The notes beneath the pieces are model-generated. The model had not been told where the DNA came from and did not search any database. It worked only from the letters and a program-made list of their open reading frames with translations. Shown here one piece after another: positions 15,279-22,706 of a stretch of 39,706 nucleotides of DNA. The DNA is from Terriglobales bacterium (GTDB taxonomy: Bacteria; Acidobacteriota; Terriglobia; Terriglobales; Acidobacteriaceae). Each line of letters starts with the position of its first letter. The first letter of the stretch is position 1. Where the stretch lies: contig DATIBR010000006.1 of assembly GCA_035457425.1 (NCBI GenBank), forward strand, positions 1 to 39,706. The letters run 5' to 3'. The translations under genes were made by a program, and so were the position numbers.

Positions 15279-16811
15279 TCACTTCCCGCTGGGTTTCCCC
15301 GCGGCGGCTCCGGCGGCTTTCACCGGCTTGCCGTCGGCGTCGAACATCTCCAGCGGGCCGTAGCCCCCGACCACGTCCTTGATCGTCTTCGGGTTCTCTT
15401 TCTCTTCCGTGCCCGGCTGCTTGGCGTCGCCGACCACCACGATCTGCAGGTGGTTCGGGTCCAGATACTTCTTGCCCACGCGCTGCACGTCGGCCGCCGT
15501 CACCGCGCTGACCTTGGCCGGGTAGGTGTCCCAGTAGTCGAGCGGCAGGCCGTAATACTTCACGGTCAGCCAGCGGTTGAGCAGGTTCGTCGGGCTCTCG
15601 AGCGAGAGCGCAAAGACCGCGGTGATGGAGTTCTTGGTCTCCTTGAGTTCGTCGTCGGGGACGGGCTCGTCGCCCATCTTGCGCAGCTCGTTGGTGAGCT
15701 CGTGCATCGCGCCGTCGGTGACGGCGTTGCGCTGTTCGCTGGTCGCCGTGACCGGGCCGGGATACACGTCGGCGTCGAAGCTGCTGTACGACCCGTAGGT
15801 GTAGCCCTTCTCCTCGCGCAATTGCAGGAACAGCCGCGACGCCGCGCCCGCGCCCAGCACCTGGTCCATCACCACCATCGGGATGTAGTCCGGGTCGGTG
15901 CGCTTCAAGCCGAACTCGCCGGCCACCAGGTTGGTCTGCACCGAACCCGGGCGGTCGATGAGGTACGTCTTGCGCGGCAGCGGCGCCGGCAGCGCGGGCA
16001 GCGCGGAGTCCGGCGCCGCCCCCTGCTTCCATCCGCCAAAGTACTTCTTCGCCAGCTCCAGCGCCTGTTGCTGCGTCAGGTCGCCCACCACGCCCAGGAT
16101 GGCGTTCCCGGGGACGAAGCGCACAGCGTGCGCCTTCTGCAGCTCCGCCACCGTCATCGCCTTCACCGATTCCGGCGTCGCCGAGATCACCGCGGCGGGG
16201 AAGTCGCGGTACAGCACCTCATAGAACTTCTCGTTCGCGAGGAAGCTCGGGTCCGACCGCTGGTCTTCGAGCTGCGCCAGCTTCCGCGTCTTGTACTTGT
16301 CCAGTTCGGCCTGCGGGAACGAGGGGTTCAGCGCCACGTCGCTCATCAGGTCGAGCATCTTGTCGGCCGATTCCACCAGGCCCGAGATGGAGACGCTGGT
16401 GATGTCCGACCCGTATCCCGCGCCCGTGTTCAGGGTGGCGCCGAGCTGGTCGGTCTCGCCGGCGATCTGCGCGGAGTTCCGCTTCGCCGTGCCCTCCCGG
16501 ATGTTGGCCGCCAGGAACTCGCTCAGCCCCGGCATGCTCTTCGGGTCATGCAGCTGGCCCGTCTTCACCCACAGCACGAACGCGACCGTGGGCAGCTTGT
16601 GCCTCTCGAGCACCAGCACGGTGAGCCCGTTGGGCAGCCTGGTCTCCATCGGGCGCGGCAGCTTGACCTGCAGCGCCTCCGTGCTGACCGGCGCCAGGTT
16701 CTTGCGCTGCACGGCTTTTTTCGACGTGCCCTTTTCGGCTTCCTGGGCGAACGCGGAGAACGCGACGAACAGCAACAACAGCGTTGCGACGAATGATCTG
16801 GTCTTGTGCAT
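15279..16811 (-). CDS. M16 family peptidase, non-catalytic (R/Y) subunit
   Basis: A 510-residue exported protein (signal peptide 1-22, ending AFA). It has the two-lobed M16 fold: N-terminal lobe about 50-230, C-terminal lobe about 235-460. At the place of the zinc motif HxxEH it reads GLSEFLAANIREGT (95-108), so both histidines and the glutamate are gone. The C-terminal lobe keeps LREEKGYTYG (331-340), with R332 and Y339 corresponding to the Arg/Tyr pair that binds substrate in M16 enzymes. It is therefore the partner of the active subunit encoded 9 nt upstream, as in the heterodimeric bacterial M16B peptidases of Sphingomonas. Probably acts on peptides in the periplasm. Confidence 0.93.
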   Translation of the reverse strand: MHKTRSFVATLLLLFVAFSAFAQEAEKGTSKKAVQRKNLAPVSTEALQVKLPRPMETRLPNGLTVLVLERHKLPTVAFVLWVKTGQLHDPKSMPGLSEFLAANIREGTAKRNSAQIAGETDQLGATLNTGAGYGSDITSVSISGLVESADKMLDLMSDVALNPSFPQAELDKYKTRKLAQLEDQRSDPSFLANEKFYEVLYRDFPAAVISATPESVKAMTVAELQKAHAVRFVPGNAILGVVGDLTQQQALELAKKYFGGWKQGAAPDSALPALPAPLPRKTYLIDRPGSVQTNLVAGEFGLKRTDPDYIPMVVMDQVLGAGAASRLFLQLREEKGYTYGSYSSFDADVYPGPVTATSEQRNAVTDGAMHELTNELRKMGDEPVPDDELKETKNSITAVFALSLESPTNLLNRWLTVKYYGLPLDYWDTYPAKVSAVTAADVQRVGKKYLDPNHLQIVVVGDAKQPGTEEKENPKTIKDVVGGYGPLEMFDADGKPVKAAGAAAGKPSGK

Positions 16812-16820
16812 GGCGGTCTC

Positions 16821-18245
16821 CTATTGTCCGGCCGCGGGCTCGGCCTGCGGCTTGGGGGCGGGCAAGGTGATGACGACGGCGCGCTCGGTCGGGACCAGGT
16901 ACTTCGCGGCCGCGGCCTTGATCTGCTCCGCGGTCACGGCGGCGAGCTTGTCGTACATGGTGTTGATGAGCGACGGGTCGTTGAAGTAGACGGCGTAGTC
17001 CGCCAGGCGGCGCGCCGTGGTCAGCGACGACTGCCGCGCCTGGATCTGCGCGCGCCGCGCCAGCGTCCGCGCCTTGTCCAGTTCCGCGGCGCTCACGCCC
17101 TCCTTCTGCACCAGCGCGATCTCATCGTAGATGGCCTTCTCCAGGTCCTCGGGCTTCACGCCCGGGCGCGGGATGGCGGTCACGTACAGCAGGCTCGGCC
17201 CGATGCGGCTGTCGGTCTGCAGGCTGATCTGCGTCGCCAGCTGCTTCTCCTTCACCAGGTGCTGGTAGAGGCGCGAGCTGCGTCCCGTCCCCATGATGCT
17301 GGCGAACATCTGCAGCGCGTAGTTGTCGGGCGTGTTGCCCGCGGGGATGTGGTACGCCATCAGGATCATCGGCAGGCGCGCCAGCGGGTCGTGGATGGTG
17401 GTGCGCCGCTCGCCGTAGTGCTCGGGCTCGGTCAGGTCAGGCTGCGCCGCCGCCGGCTGCGCCGGGATCGAGCCGAAATACTTGTTCACCAGCTCCAGCG
17501 TCTTCTGCGTGTCGAGGTCGCCGACCAGCGCGAGCACCGCGTTGTTGGGCGCGTAGTAGATGCGGAAGAAGTCGCGCACGTCGTCGAGCGACGCGTGGTC
17601 GAGGTCGCGCATCTCCCCGATCACCGAGTGCTTGTAGCTGAAGTTGTCGTACGCCAGGTTGTCGATCTCCAGGTACGACTTGCCGTAGGGCTGGTTGTCG
17701 ATGCCCAGCCGCCGCTCTTCCTGCACCGCATTGCGCTGGTTGTCGAGGTTGGCCTGGTTCACGTTCAGCGACTTCATGCGGTCGGCTTCCAGGAACAGCC
17801 CCAGCTCCAGCTGGTTCTTGGGCAGGATCTCGAAGTAGTTGGTGCGGTCCTCGTTGGTGGTGCCGTTCATCCCGCCGCCGTTGTTCTCGATCAGGATGAA
17901 GTGCTCGCCCTTGCCCACCTTCTCCGAGCCCTGGAACATCATGTGCTCGAACAGGTGCGCGAAGCCGGTGCGCCCGGGGCGCTCGTTGCGCCCGCCCACG
18001 TTGTAGCTCACCGCGATGCCGTACACCGGCGCGGTGTGGTCCTCGGCGATGATCACCCGCAGGCCGTTCGCCAGCTTGGTGTCGGTGTACTTCAGCGGCG
18101 GGATGGTGGCGGGCTTGGTCGACATCGCCGCCGGCGGCGCGGCCGCCGCCGCGGCCTTGCCCTTGCTCTTCGCGGACTGCGCCGGCGCCAACGGTACCAG
18201 CAAGGCGAGCGCCAGCAGCAGGCCTGGACTACGGTGGATCCTCAT
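16821..18245 (-). CDS. M16 family zinc peptidase, catalytic subunit
   Basis: A 474-residue exported protein. The ATG at 18245 is chosen because AAGGGAG lies about 10 nt before it and it opens a signal peptide (residues 1-23, ending PAQ); 54 residues of upstream frame are rejected. The inverted zinc motif is intact: H97-LF-E100-H101 in GFAHLFEHMMFQG, with E177 in VQEERR at the usual 75-76 residue distance as third ligand. The C-terminal lobe (about 270-450) lacks the strong Arg/Tyr motif (SSRLYQHLVKEKQLAT), as expected of a chain that works with a partner. It is followed 9 nt later by the non-catalytic chain. Confidence 0.94.
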   Translation of the reverse strand: MRIHRSPGLLLALALLVPLAPAQSAKSKGKAAAAAAPPAAMSTKPATIPPLKYTDTKLANGLRVIIAEDHTAPVYGIAVSYNVGGRNERPGRTGFAHLFEHMMFQGSEKVGKGEHFILIENNGGGMNGTTNEDRTNYFEILPKNQLELGLFLEADRMKSLNVNQANLDNQRNAVQEERRLGIDNQPYGKSYLEIDNLAYDNFSYKHSVIGEMRDLDHASLDDVRDFFRIYYAPNNAVLALVGDLDTQKTLELVNKYFGSIPAQPAAAQPDLTEPEHYGERRTTIHDPLARLPMILMAYHIPAGNTPDNYALQMFASIMGTGRSSRLYQHLVKEKQLATQISLQTDSRIGPSLLYVTAIPRPGVKPEDLEKAIYDEIALVQKEGVSAAELDKARTLARRAQIQARQSSLTTARRLADYAVYFNDPSLINTMYDKLAAVTAEQIKAAAAKYLVPTERAVVITLPAPKPQAEPAAGQ

Positions 18246-18393
18246 GTGCGACTCCCTTCGGGATGGTGCGGAAGTAGTGCGGAAACCAATTAGCCTGACG
18301 GATACGCGCGGGAATTGCAAGCCGCGCAGACACCCCTCCTGCTGCCTGGATACGGGTTTGGACGCAGCAGAGTTCCCGCCGTTAGCGGTAACC

Positions 18394-18441
18394 AAGGCGA
18401 AAGGCAAAAACCCCGGCGCGGAAGCTTTTGCCTTTTGCCTT
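18394..18441 (-). terminator. Long hairpin after the DUF2157/GDYXXLXY operon, probable terminator
   Basis: Sixteen bases (18394-18409) pair with sixteen bases (18426-18441) with one G-T mismatch: AAGGCGAAAGGCAAAA against TTTTGCCTTTTGCCTT, with a GC-rich 16-nt loop. It starts 18 nt after the GDYXXLXY stop on the minus strand and precedes the M16 operon, so termination is the simplest role, although the T-run is inside the stem and not after it. Confidence 0.5.
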
Positions 18442-18459
18442 GTTACTTTTGACTTCGTC

Positions 18460-19098
18460 TTACCGCAGCTCCAGCGGCTCCCACTTGCCGTCCTTCTTTA
18501 GCGCCAGCTGGATGGGCCGCGGCGGGCCCGCCTTCGGGACCGTGACTTCCGCCCACAGCTCCCCGTTCCCCATGCCGCGCGGCGACGGGTCCTTGGCATG
18601 CTCCGGGATGAAATACAAGACCGGCTCGGTCAGCACGCCGACGAGCGGCACGTCCACGGTCGCGGTATTCTCCGCCTGCTCTCGCTCCGTCATGCACGCG
18701 GACATCTTCTCCGCCGGCTCCTTGTAGCAGTCGCGGAACTCGAAGGGTGGCAGCACCGTGCCCGGCGCCGGCGAGAACCAGATGTAGCGGTCGCCGTTGT
18801 CATCTTTCACCGCGACCAGCTTGTTGCCGCGCACCTCGAGCCGCGCGCGCCGCTCGTTCGTTCCCCATCTCCAGCGGAAGAGCTCGCGGCGCAGGTGCGG
18901 CGTCTCGAATCCTTCCGTCTCCACCACCAGCTGCATGCTCAAGTAGCGCCCGCGGATCGGCAGCTCCGGGTCGTAAGGCAGCGTCTGCGCCCACACCCGC
19001 GGGCGCGTGTGCCGGTCGTACAGCAGCTTCACGCCCAGCGACGACACCAGCGCGGCGTGCAGCGCCGCGATGATCAGTCCTTTGTACAGAAGCTTCAT
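18460..19098 (-). CDS. GDYXXLXY family membrane-anchored protein
   Basis: A 212-residue protein with one N-terminal membrane segment (about 5-24) and an outside domain. The family motif is visible as GRYLSMQL (50-57) after LPYDPELPIR, a somewhat degenerate form of GDYxxLxY. Function is unknown. It overlaps the DUF2157 gene by four bases (ATGA at 19098-19095), so translation is coupled; proteins of these two families are often encoded side by side or fused. The start is set by this overlap. Confidence 0.85.
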   Translation of the reverse strand: MKLLYKGLIIAALHAALVSSLGVKLLYDRHTRPRVWAQTLPYDPELPIRGRYLSMQLVVETEGFETPHLRRELFRWRWGTNERRARLEVRGNKLVAVKDDNGDRYIWFSPAPGTVLPPFEFRDCYKEPAEKMSACMTEREQAENTATVDVPLVGVLTEPVLYFIPEHAKDPSPRGMGNGELWAEVTVPKAGPPRPIQLALKKDGKWEPLELR

Positions 19099-20384
19099 GC
19101 GCCGGCTCCTTTCGCCATCGCCACCAGTCGCCGCCGCGTCTTCTCCAGGAACCAGCCGCCGAGCAGGAACAGCAAGCCCAGCCCGATGAGCGAGAGCGAG
19201 CGATCCATCTTGTCCATGATGGAAGAGAAGTAGAAGAACATCACCGTGACGCCGAACATCGCGATGCCGCCGTTGATCATCGCCTTCTGGCCGTAGCGCG
19301 TGCCGTACCAGCACCACGCCACGCATCCAGCCAGGCACACCAGGAACGCGAAGAAGCTCTTGCTGTCGTTCGCCCACACCATCGCGTCGACCGCCGCGAA
19401 GCCGAAGGCGAACTGCGCGAGGATGCGCAGCTCGCGCCGCTCCTCCGCGATGCCCCACGCCATCATCAGCGCCGCCGTCGACACCGCCCAGATCGGCAGC
19501 ACCGCGTTCTTCTCGATCGCGATGAAGCCGGCCAGGTAGCTGCCGAGGAACACCCACGGCGCCGCCACGGCGTTCATCCACGCTTTCGCGCGGCGGAAGG
19601 GAAGCGCCAGCAGCGCGGGCAGCAGCAGCGCGCCCGTCCATCCCATCAGCCGCAGGTTCGACGGCAGCGGATTGCTCCACCACCACCGGAACGGGGATTC
19701 CAGGATGAGCGTGACCGCCGCCGGCAGGAACGCCACGCAGCCCACCGCCGAGATTGCCCGGCCCGCCAGGTCGCGCTCGCCCGTCTTGCGCAGCGAGATG
19801 TACGCCAGCGAGAGCAGCGCGATGCCCGCCGCCAGGATCTGCTCGGCCGAGTTGCCGTGATGCCGCTGCGTCGCGACCATCCACTCGCCCGCCAGCCACC
19901 ACGGCGTCAGGATGGCGGCCAGCAGCGCCTGCGTCCAGTCGCGCCGGATGAACCACGCGATCCACGCGCCCAGCGCCCACAGCATCACCCCGCCCGGCCA
20001 GTGCTCTTCCAGGTTGAAGATCTGGCCGGCGAGAAATATCCCCGCGCCCAGCGTGACCGTGCCGATGGCGTGCAGCGCGATCGCCAGCTTCTCGAACTTC
20101 TCCGCCGCGAAGGCGCCCGCCACGTGGAAGCCGGCGGTCATCACCAGCACGAGCGCGAAGCGGCTCGAGGGCGAGAGGTCGTCCCAGTGCGCCGCGATGA
20201 ACAGCAGGATGCCGGCGCCCATCAGCAGCGCCCCGAACGCGAGCGCGATGATGATTGGCCAGCGGAAGCGCGGCTCGACCCGCGCGTTCTCGTAGTCGCG
20301 GACTCGCTGCGCGGAACCCACGTCGAGCGCGCCGGCGGCGGTCCACTCGGAAAGCTTCTTCTCGAGCTTCGGTGAGATAGGCAT
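19095..20384 (-). CDS. DUF2157 multi-span membrane protein
   Basis: A 429-residue protein. The N-terminal 45 residues are a soluble helical part (KLEKKLSEWTAAGALD) that begins DUF2157, followed by some 12-13 hydrophobic segments from residue 44 to 420 (for example ALAFGALLMGAGILLFIAAHWDDL). HWDDLSPSSRF is a typical DUF2157 loop. No transport motif is evident. It is the first gene of a two-gene operon with the GDYXXLXY gene, with which it overlaps by 4 nt; the pair may act as one membrane complex of unknown role. Confidence 0.9.
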   Translation of the reverse strand: MPISPKLEKKLSEWTAAGALDVGSAQRVRDYENARVEPRFRWPIIIALAFGALLMGAGILLFIAAHWDDLSPSSRFALVLVMTAGFHVAGAFAAEKFEKLAIALHAIGTVTLGAGIFLAGQIFNLEEHWPGGVMLWALGAWIAWFIRRDWTQALLAAILTPWWLAGEWMVATQRHHGNSAEQILAAGIALLSLAYISLRKTGERDLAGRAISAVGCVAFLPAAVTLILESPFRWWWSNPLPSNLRLMGWTGALLLPALLALPFRRAKAWMNAVAAPWVFLGSYLAGFIAIEKNAVLPIWAVSTAALMMAWGIAEERRELRILAQFAFGFAAVDAMVWANDSKSFFAFLVCLAGCVAWCWYGTRYGQKAMINGGIAMFGVTVMFFYFSSIMDKMDRSLSLIGLGLLFLLGGWFLEKTRRRLVAMAKGAGA

Positions 20385-20494
20385 GTGAGCGCTTGGGTTG
20401 CGGCGTCACGATAGCCCGTGCGTCAGCAACTAGCAAGAGAACGTTCCGCCACCCAAAGCTTGCGCGAAATCTCCGCGTCGCCTACAACGAGGTA

Positions 20495-20517
20495 GGCGCC
20501 GGCGACTCCCCGGCGCC
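20495..20517. repeat. Dispersed intergenic palindrome, imperfect copy
   Basis: GGCGCCGGCGA (20495-20505), one central base, then TCCCCGGCGCC (20507-20517): the same palindrome as at 15237-15259 with one arm base changed. It lies only 5 nt before the ATG of the TIM-barrel gene, in the region between two divergent genes, so the hairpin may lie in the leader of that mRNA. Confidence 0.7.
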
Positions 20518-20522
20518 GGACG

Positions 20523-21365
20523 ATGCGCCTTCCTTGGCTAGCAGTGGTACTTCTACTCGTCGCGAGCGCCGCTGCCGAGCGGCCTCGCCGCGCCGTCTGG
20601 GTGTGGGACAACTCCGTCACCGAGACCCCCGCCCAGCGCGACGCCTTCCTCAAGTTCTGCCGCGAGCGCAACATCGACACCCTCTTCCTGCACGCGCCCA
20701 TGGATCACCTGCAGGACCGCCCCGACGAGTTCCACGCCTTCCTCGCTGCCGCGCACCGGCAGAAGATGCGCGTCGAGGCGCTCGACGGGAACGCGCGCTG
20801 GGCCTTCGAACACGCCGGCGCCGAGAACTTCGTCACCGCGGTGAAGGTGTTCAACTCGTTCGCCAGGACTCCGCAGGAGCGCTTCGACGGCATCCACCTC
20901 GACGCCGAGCCCTACGACACCCCGGAGTGGAAGCAGGACGAGCAGCGCGCCGCGGTGCTGTATCTCGAGATGCTCGACGCCCTGCGCGCGCAGAAGGGCG
21001 ACCTGCCGCTCACGGCCGACGTCCCGCCCTGGTTCGGGGAGTTCAAGATCGCGGAAGGCACGCTGCTCTCGGGCGCCATCGCGCGCACCGACGCGGTCGC
21101 GCTCATGTCCTACACCAACCAGGTGCGCGGCCTCGCCGCCGAGGTTAAGCCGGCGCTCGAGTTCGCCGCCACGAAAGGGAAGCGCGTCTGGATCGGCCTG
21201 AGCGTGCAGGCCTACGACTCCGACATGGACGCCACCAAGCCGCTGCGCCCGCAGGTCGAGCGCACGCTCAAGCGCGCCGAGAAGCAGTTCGGCAAACAGC
21301 CCGCGCTCGCCGGCATCGCCCTGCACGACTTCGGGCACCTGCGCTCTCTCTACGACAAACGCTAG
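20523..21365 (+). CDS. Secreted TIM-barrel, glycosidase-like protein
   Basis: A 280-residue protein with a signal peptide (residues 1-18, ending SAAA). The rest looks like a TIM barrel: strands such as RAVWVWD, IDTLFLHAP, RVEALDG, GIHLDAEP (123-130), LPLTADVP, AVALMSY and VWIGLSV alternate with helices. D127 and E129 in HLDAEPYD sit at a barrel-strand end where glycoside hydrolases carry acids, and D206-type residues later may join. I do not recognise a specific family, so glycan cleavage is an inference. The ATG is the first in frame after the palindrome; there is no clear Shine-Dalgarno site. Confidence 0.75.
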   Translation: MRLPWLAVVLLLVASAAAERPRRAVWVWDNSVTETPAQRDAFLKFCRERNIDTLFLHAPMDHLQDRPDEFHAFLAAAHRQKMRVEALDGNARWAFEHAGAENFVTAVKVFNSFARTPQERFDGIHLDAEPYDTPEWKQDEQRAAVLYLEMLDALRAQKGDLPLTADVPPWFGEFKIAEGTLLSGAIARTDAVALMSYTNQVRGLAAEVKPALEFAATKGKRVWIGLSVQAYDSDMDATKPLRPQVERTLKRAEKQFGKQPALAGIALHDFGHLRSLYDKR

Positions 21366-21399
21366 AATCGATGTGTGGCGCGCTCGCCCTCGAGCGCGC
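21363..21399 (+). promoter_or_regulatory. -10-like TAGAAT and palindrome before the ATP-grasp gene
   Basis: TAGAAT (21363-21368, 5 of 6 to consensus) overlaps the stop of the TIM-barrel gene. It is followed by GCGCGCTCG (21378-21386), CCCT, CGAGCGCGC (21391-21399), a 9-bp hairpin 12 nt before the ATG at 21411. A GTG at 21375 is in frame and 6 nt after the -10, so a leaderless start there is a possible alternative. Confidence 0.45.
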
Positions 21400-21410
21400 G
21401 GACTGACACC

Positions 21411-22706
21411 ATGCCGGCGCCGCACCCATCCCGTGTCCTCTTCCTGACGACCAAGCTCGGGTACCAGACGCGTGCCTTCGTCGCCGCGGCGCAGAAGCTC
21501 GAGCTCGAAGTCGTTTTTGGCAGCGACCGCTGCGGCAAGCTCGAGGACCCGTGGCGCGATCACGCTCTGCCGCTGCACTTCGAGCAGCCCGACGAGGCCG
21601 CGCGCAAGGTGGTGGAGTTTGCGCGCGCGCAGCGCGTCGCCGCCATCGTCGCCATCGGCGACCGCCCCACTCCCACGGCCGCGCGCGCCTGCGCCGCGCT
21701 GGGCTTGCCCTTTCACCCGCCCGAAGCCGCCGACCTCTGCCGCGACAAGCACGCCATGCGCCGGCGCCTGCGCGAGGCCGGCCTGCTCGCGCCGCGCTTC
21801 CAGCGCTTCACCGTCGACTCCGACTCTGCGACCGTGACCGCCGGCATCGCCTCCGCCACCGGATACCCCTGCGTCCTGAAACCGCTCGCGCTCTCCGGCA
21901 GCCGCGGCGTCATCCGCGCCGACTCGCCGCAAGAAGCCGCCGCCGCCTTCGAGCGCATCCGCAAGCTGCTCCGCGATCCCGACATCACGCAACTGCGCGA
22001 GGAGACCAGCGGCTACATCCAGGCGGAGGAGTACATCGGCGGATACGAGGTCGCGCTCGAAGCCGTGGTGGACCGCGGCCGCCCGCACCCGCTCGCGCTG
22101 TTCGACAAGCCCGAGCCGCTCACCGGCCCCTACTTCGAAGAAACGATCTACGTGACGCCGTCGCGCCGCTCGCCCGCCGAGCAGACCGCCATCGTCCGCA
22201 CGCTCGAGCAGTGCGTCGCCGCGCTCGGGTTGAAGCACGGCCCCGTCCATGCCGAGTTCCGGCTGAACGAGCGCGGGGTATGGCCGCTCGAAGTCGCGGC
22301 GCGCCCTATCGGCGGCCTCTGCGCCGCGACCCTGCGCTTCAAGCTGCCGCTGGTCGAGGAAGAGATGTCGCTGGAGGAAGTGATCATCCGGCTCGCGCTC
22401 GGGATGGACACCAAGCGCGTCGTCCGCGAGACCGCCGCCAGCGGCGTGATGATGATCCCCATCCCGCGCGGCGGGATATTGGAGGGCGTAGACGGGATCG
22501 AAGACGCGCGCAACGTCGCAGGTATCGAGTCGGTCGAGATCACCGTCCAGCCCGGGCGCAAGCTCGTCCCGCTCCCCGAGGGCGGCAGCTACCTCGGCTT
22601 CATCTTCGCGCGCGGGGAGTCGCCGGATGTTGTGGAGGCCGCGCTGCGCGAGGCGCACGGCAAGCTGCGCTTCAGGATCGCGGAAGAGATCCCTGTCGTC
22701 CGCTAG
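21411..22706 (+). CDS. ATP-grasp ligase with L-amino-acid-ligase-type C-terminal domain
   Basis: A 431-residue protein. An N-terminal Rossmann-like lobe (RVLFLTTKLGY to about 100) precedes an ATP-grasp core: GYPCVLKPLALSGSRGV with the ATP-binding lysine, a lid with YIQAEEYIGGYEVALEAVV, and GPVHAEFRLNERGVWPLEVAARPIGG with the metal-binding Glu/Asn-type residues. The C-terminal ~80 residues (MMIPIPRGGILEGVDG to the end) fit the LAL_C2 domain of L-amino-acid ligases such as BacD/YwfE. The enzyme should couple a carboxylate to an amine via an acyl phosphate; its substrates are unknown. The stop TAG shares the palindromic CTAG (22703-22706) with the stop of the convergent radical SAM gene. Confidence 0.9.
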   Translation: MPAPHPSRVLFLTTKLGYQTRAFVAAAQKLELEVVFGSDRCGKLEDPWRDHALPLHFEQPDEAARKVVEFARAQRVAAIVAIGDRPTPTAARACAALGLPFHPPEAADLCRDKHAMRRRLREAGLLAPRFQRFTVDSDSATVTAGIASATGYPCVLKPLALSGSRGVIRADSPQEAAAAFERIRKLLRDPDITQLREETSGYIQAEEYIGGYEVALEAVVDRGRPHPLALFDKPEPLTGPYFEETIYVTPSRRSPAEQTAIVRTLEQCVAALGLKHGPVHAEFRLNERGVWPLEVAARPIGGLCAATLRFKLPLVEEEMSLEEVIIRLALGMDTKRVVRETAASGVMMIPIPRGGILEGVDGIEDARNVAGIESVEITVQPGRKLVPLPEGGSYLGFIFARGESPDVVEAALREAHGKLRFRIAEEIPVVR

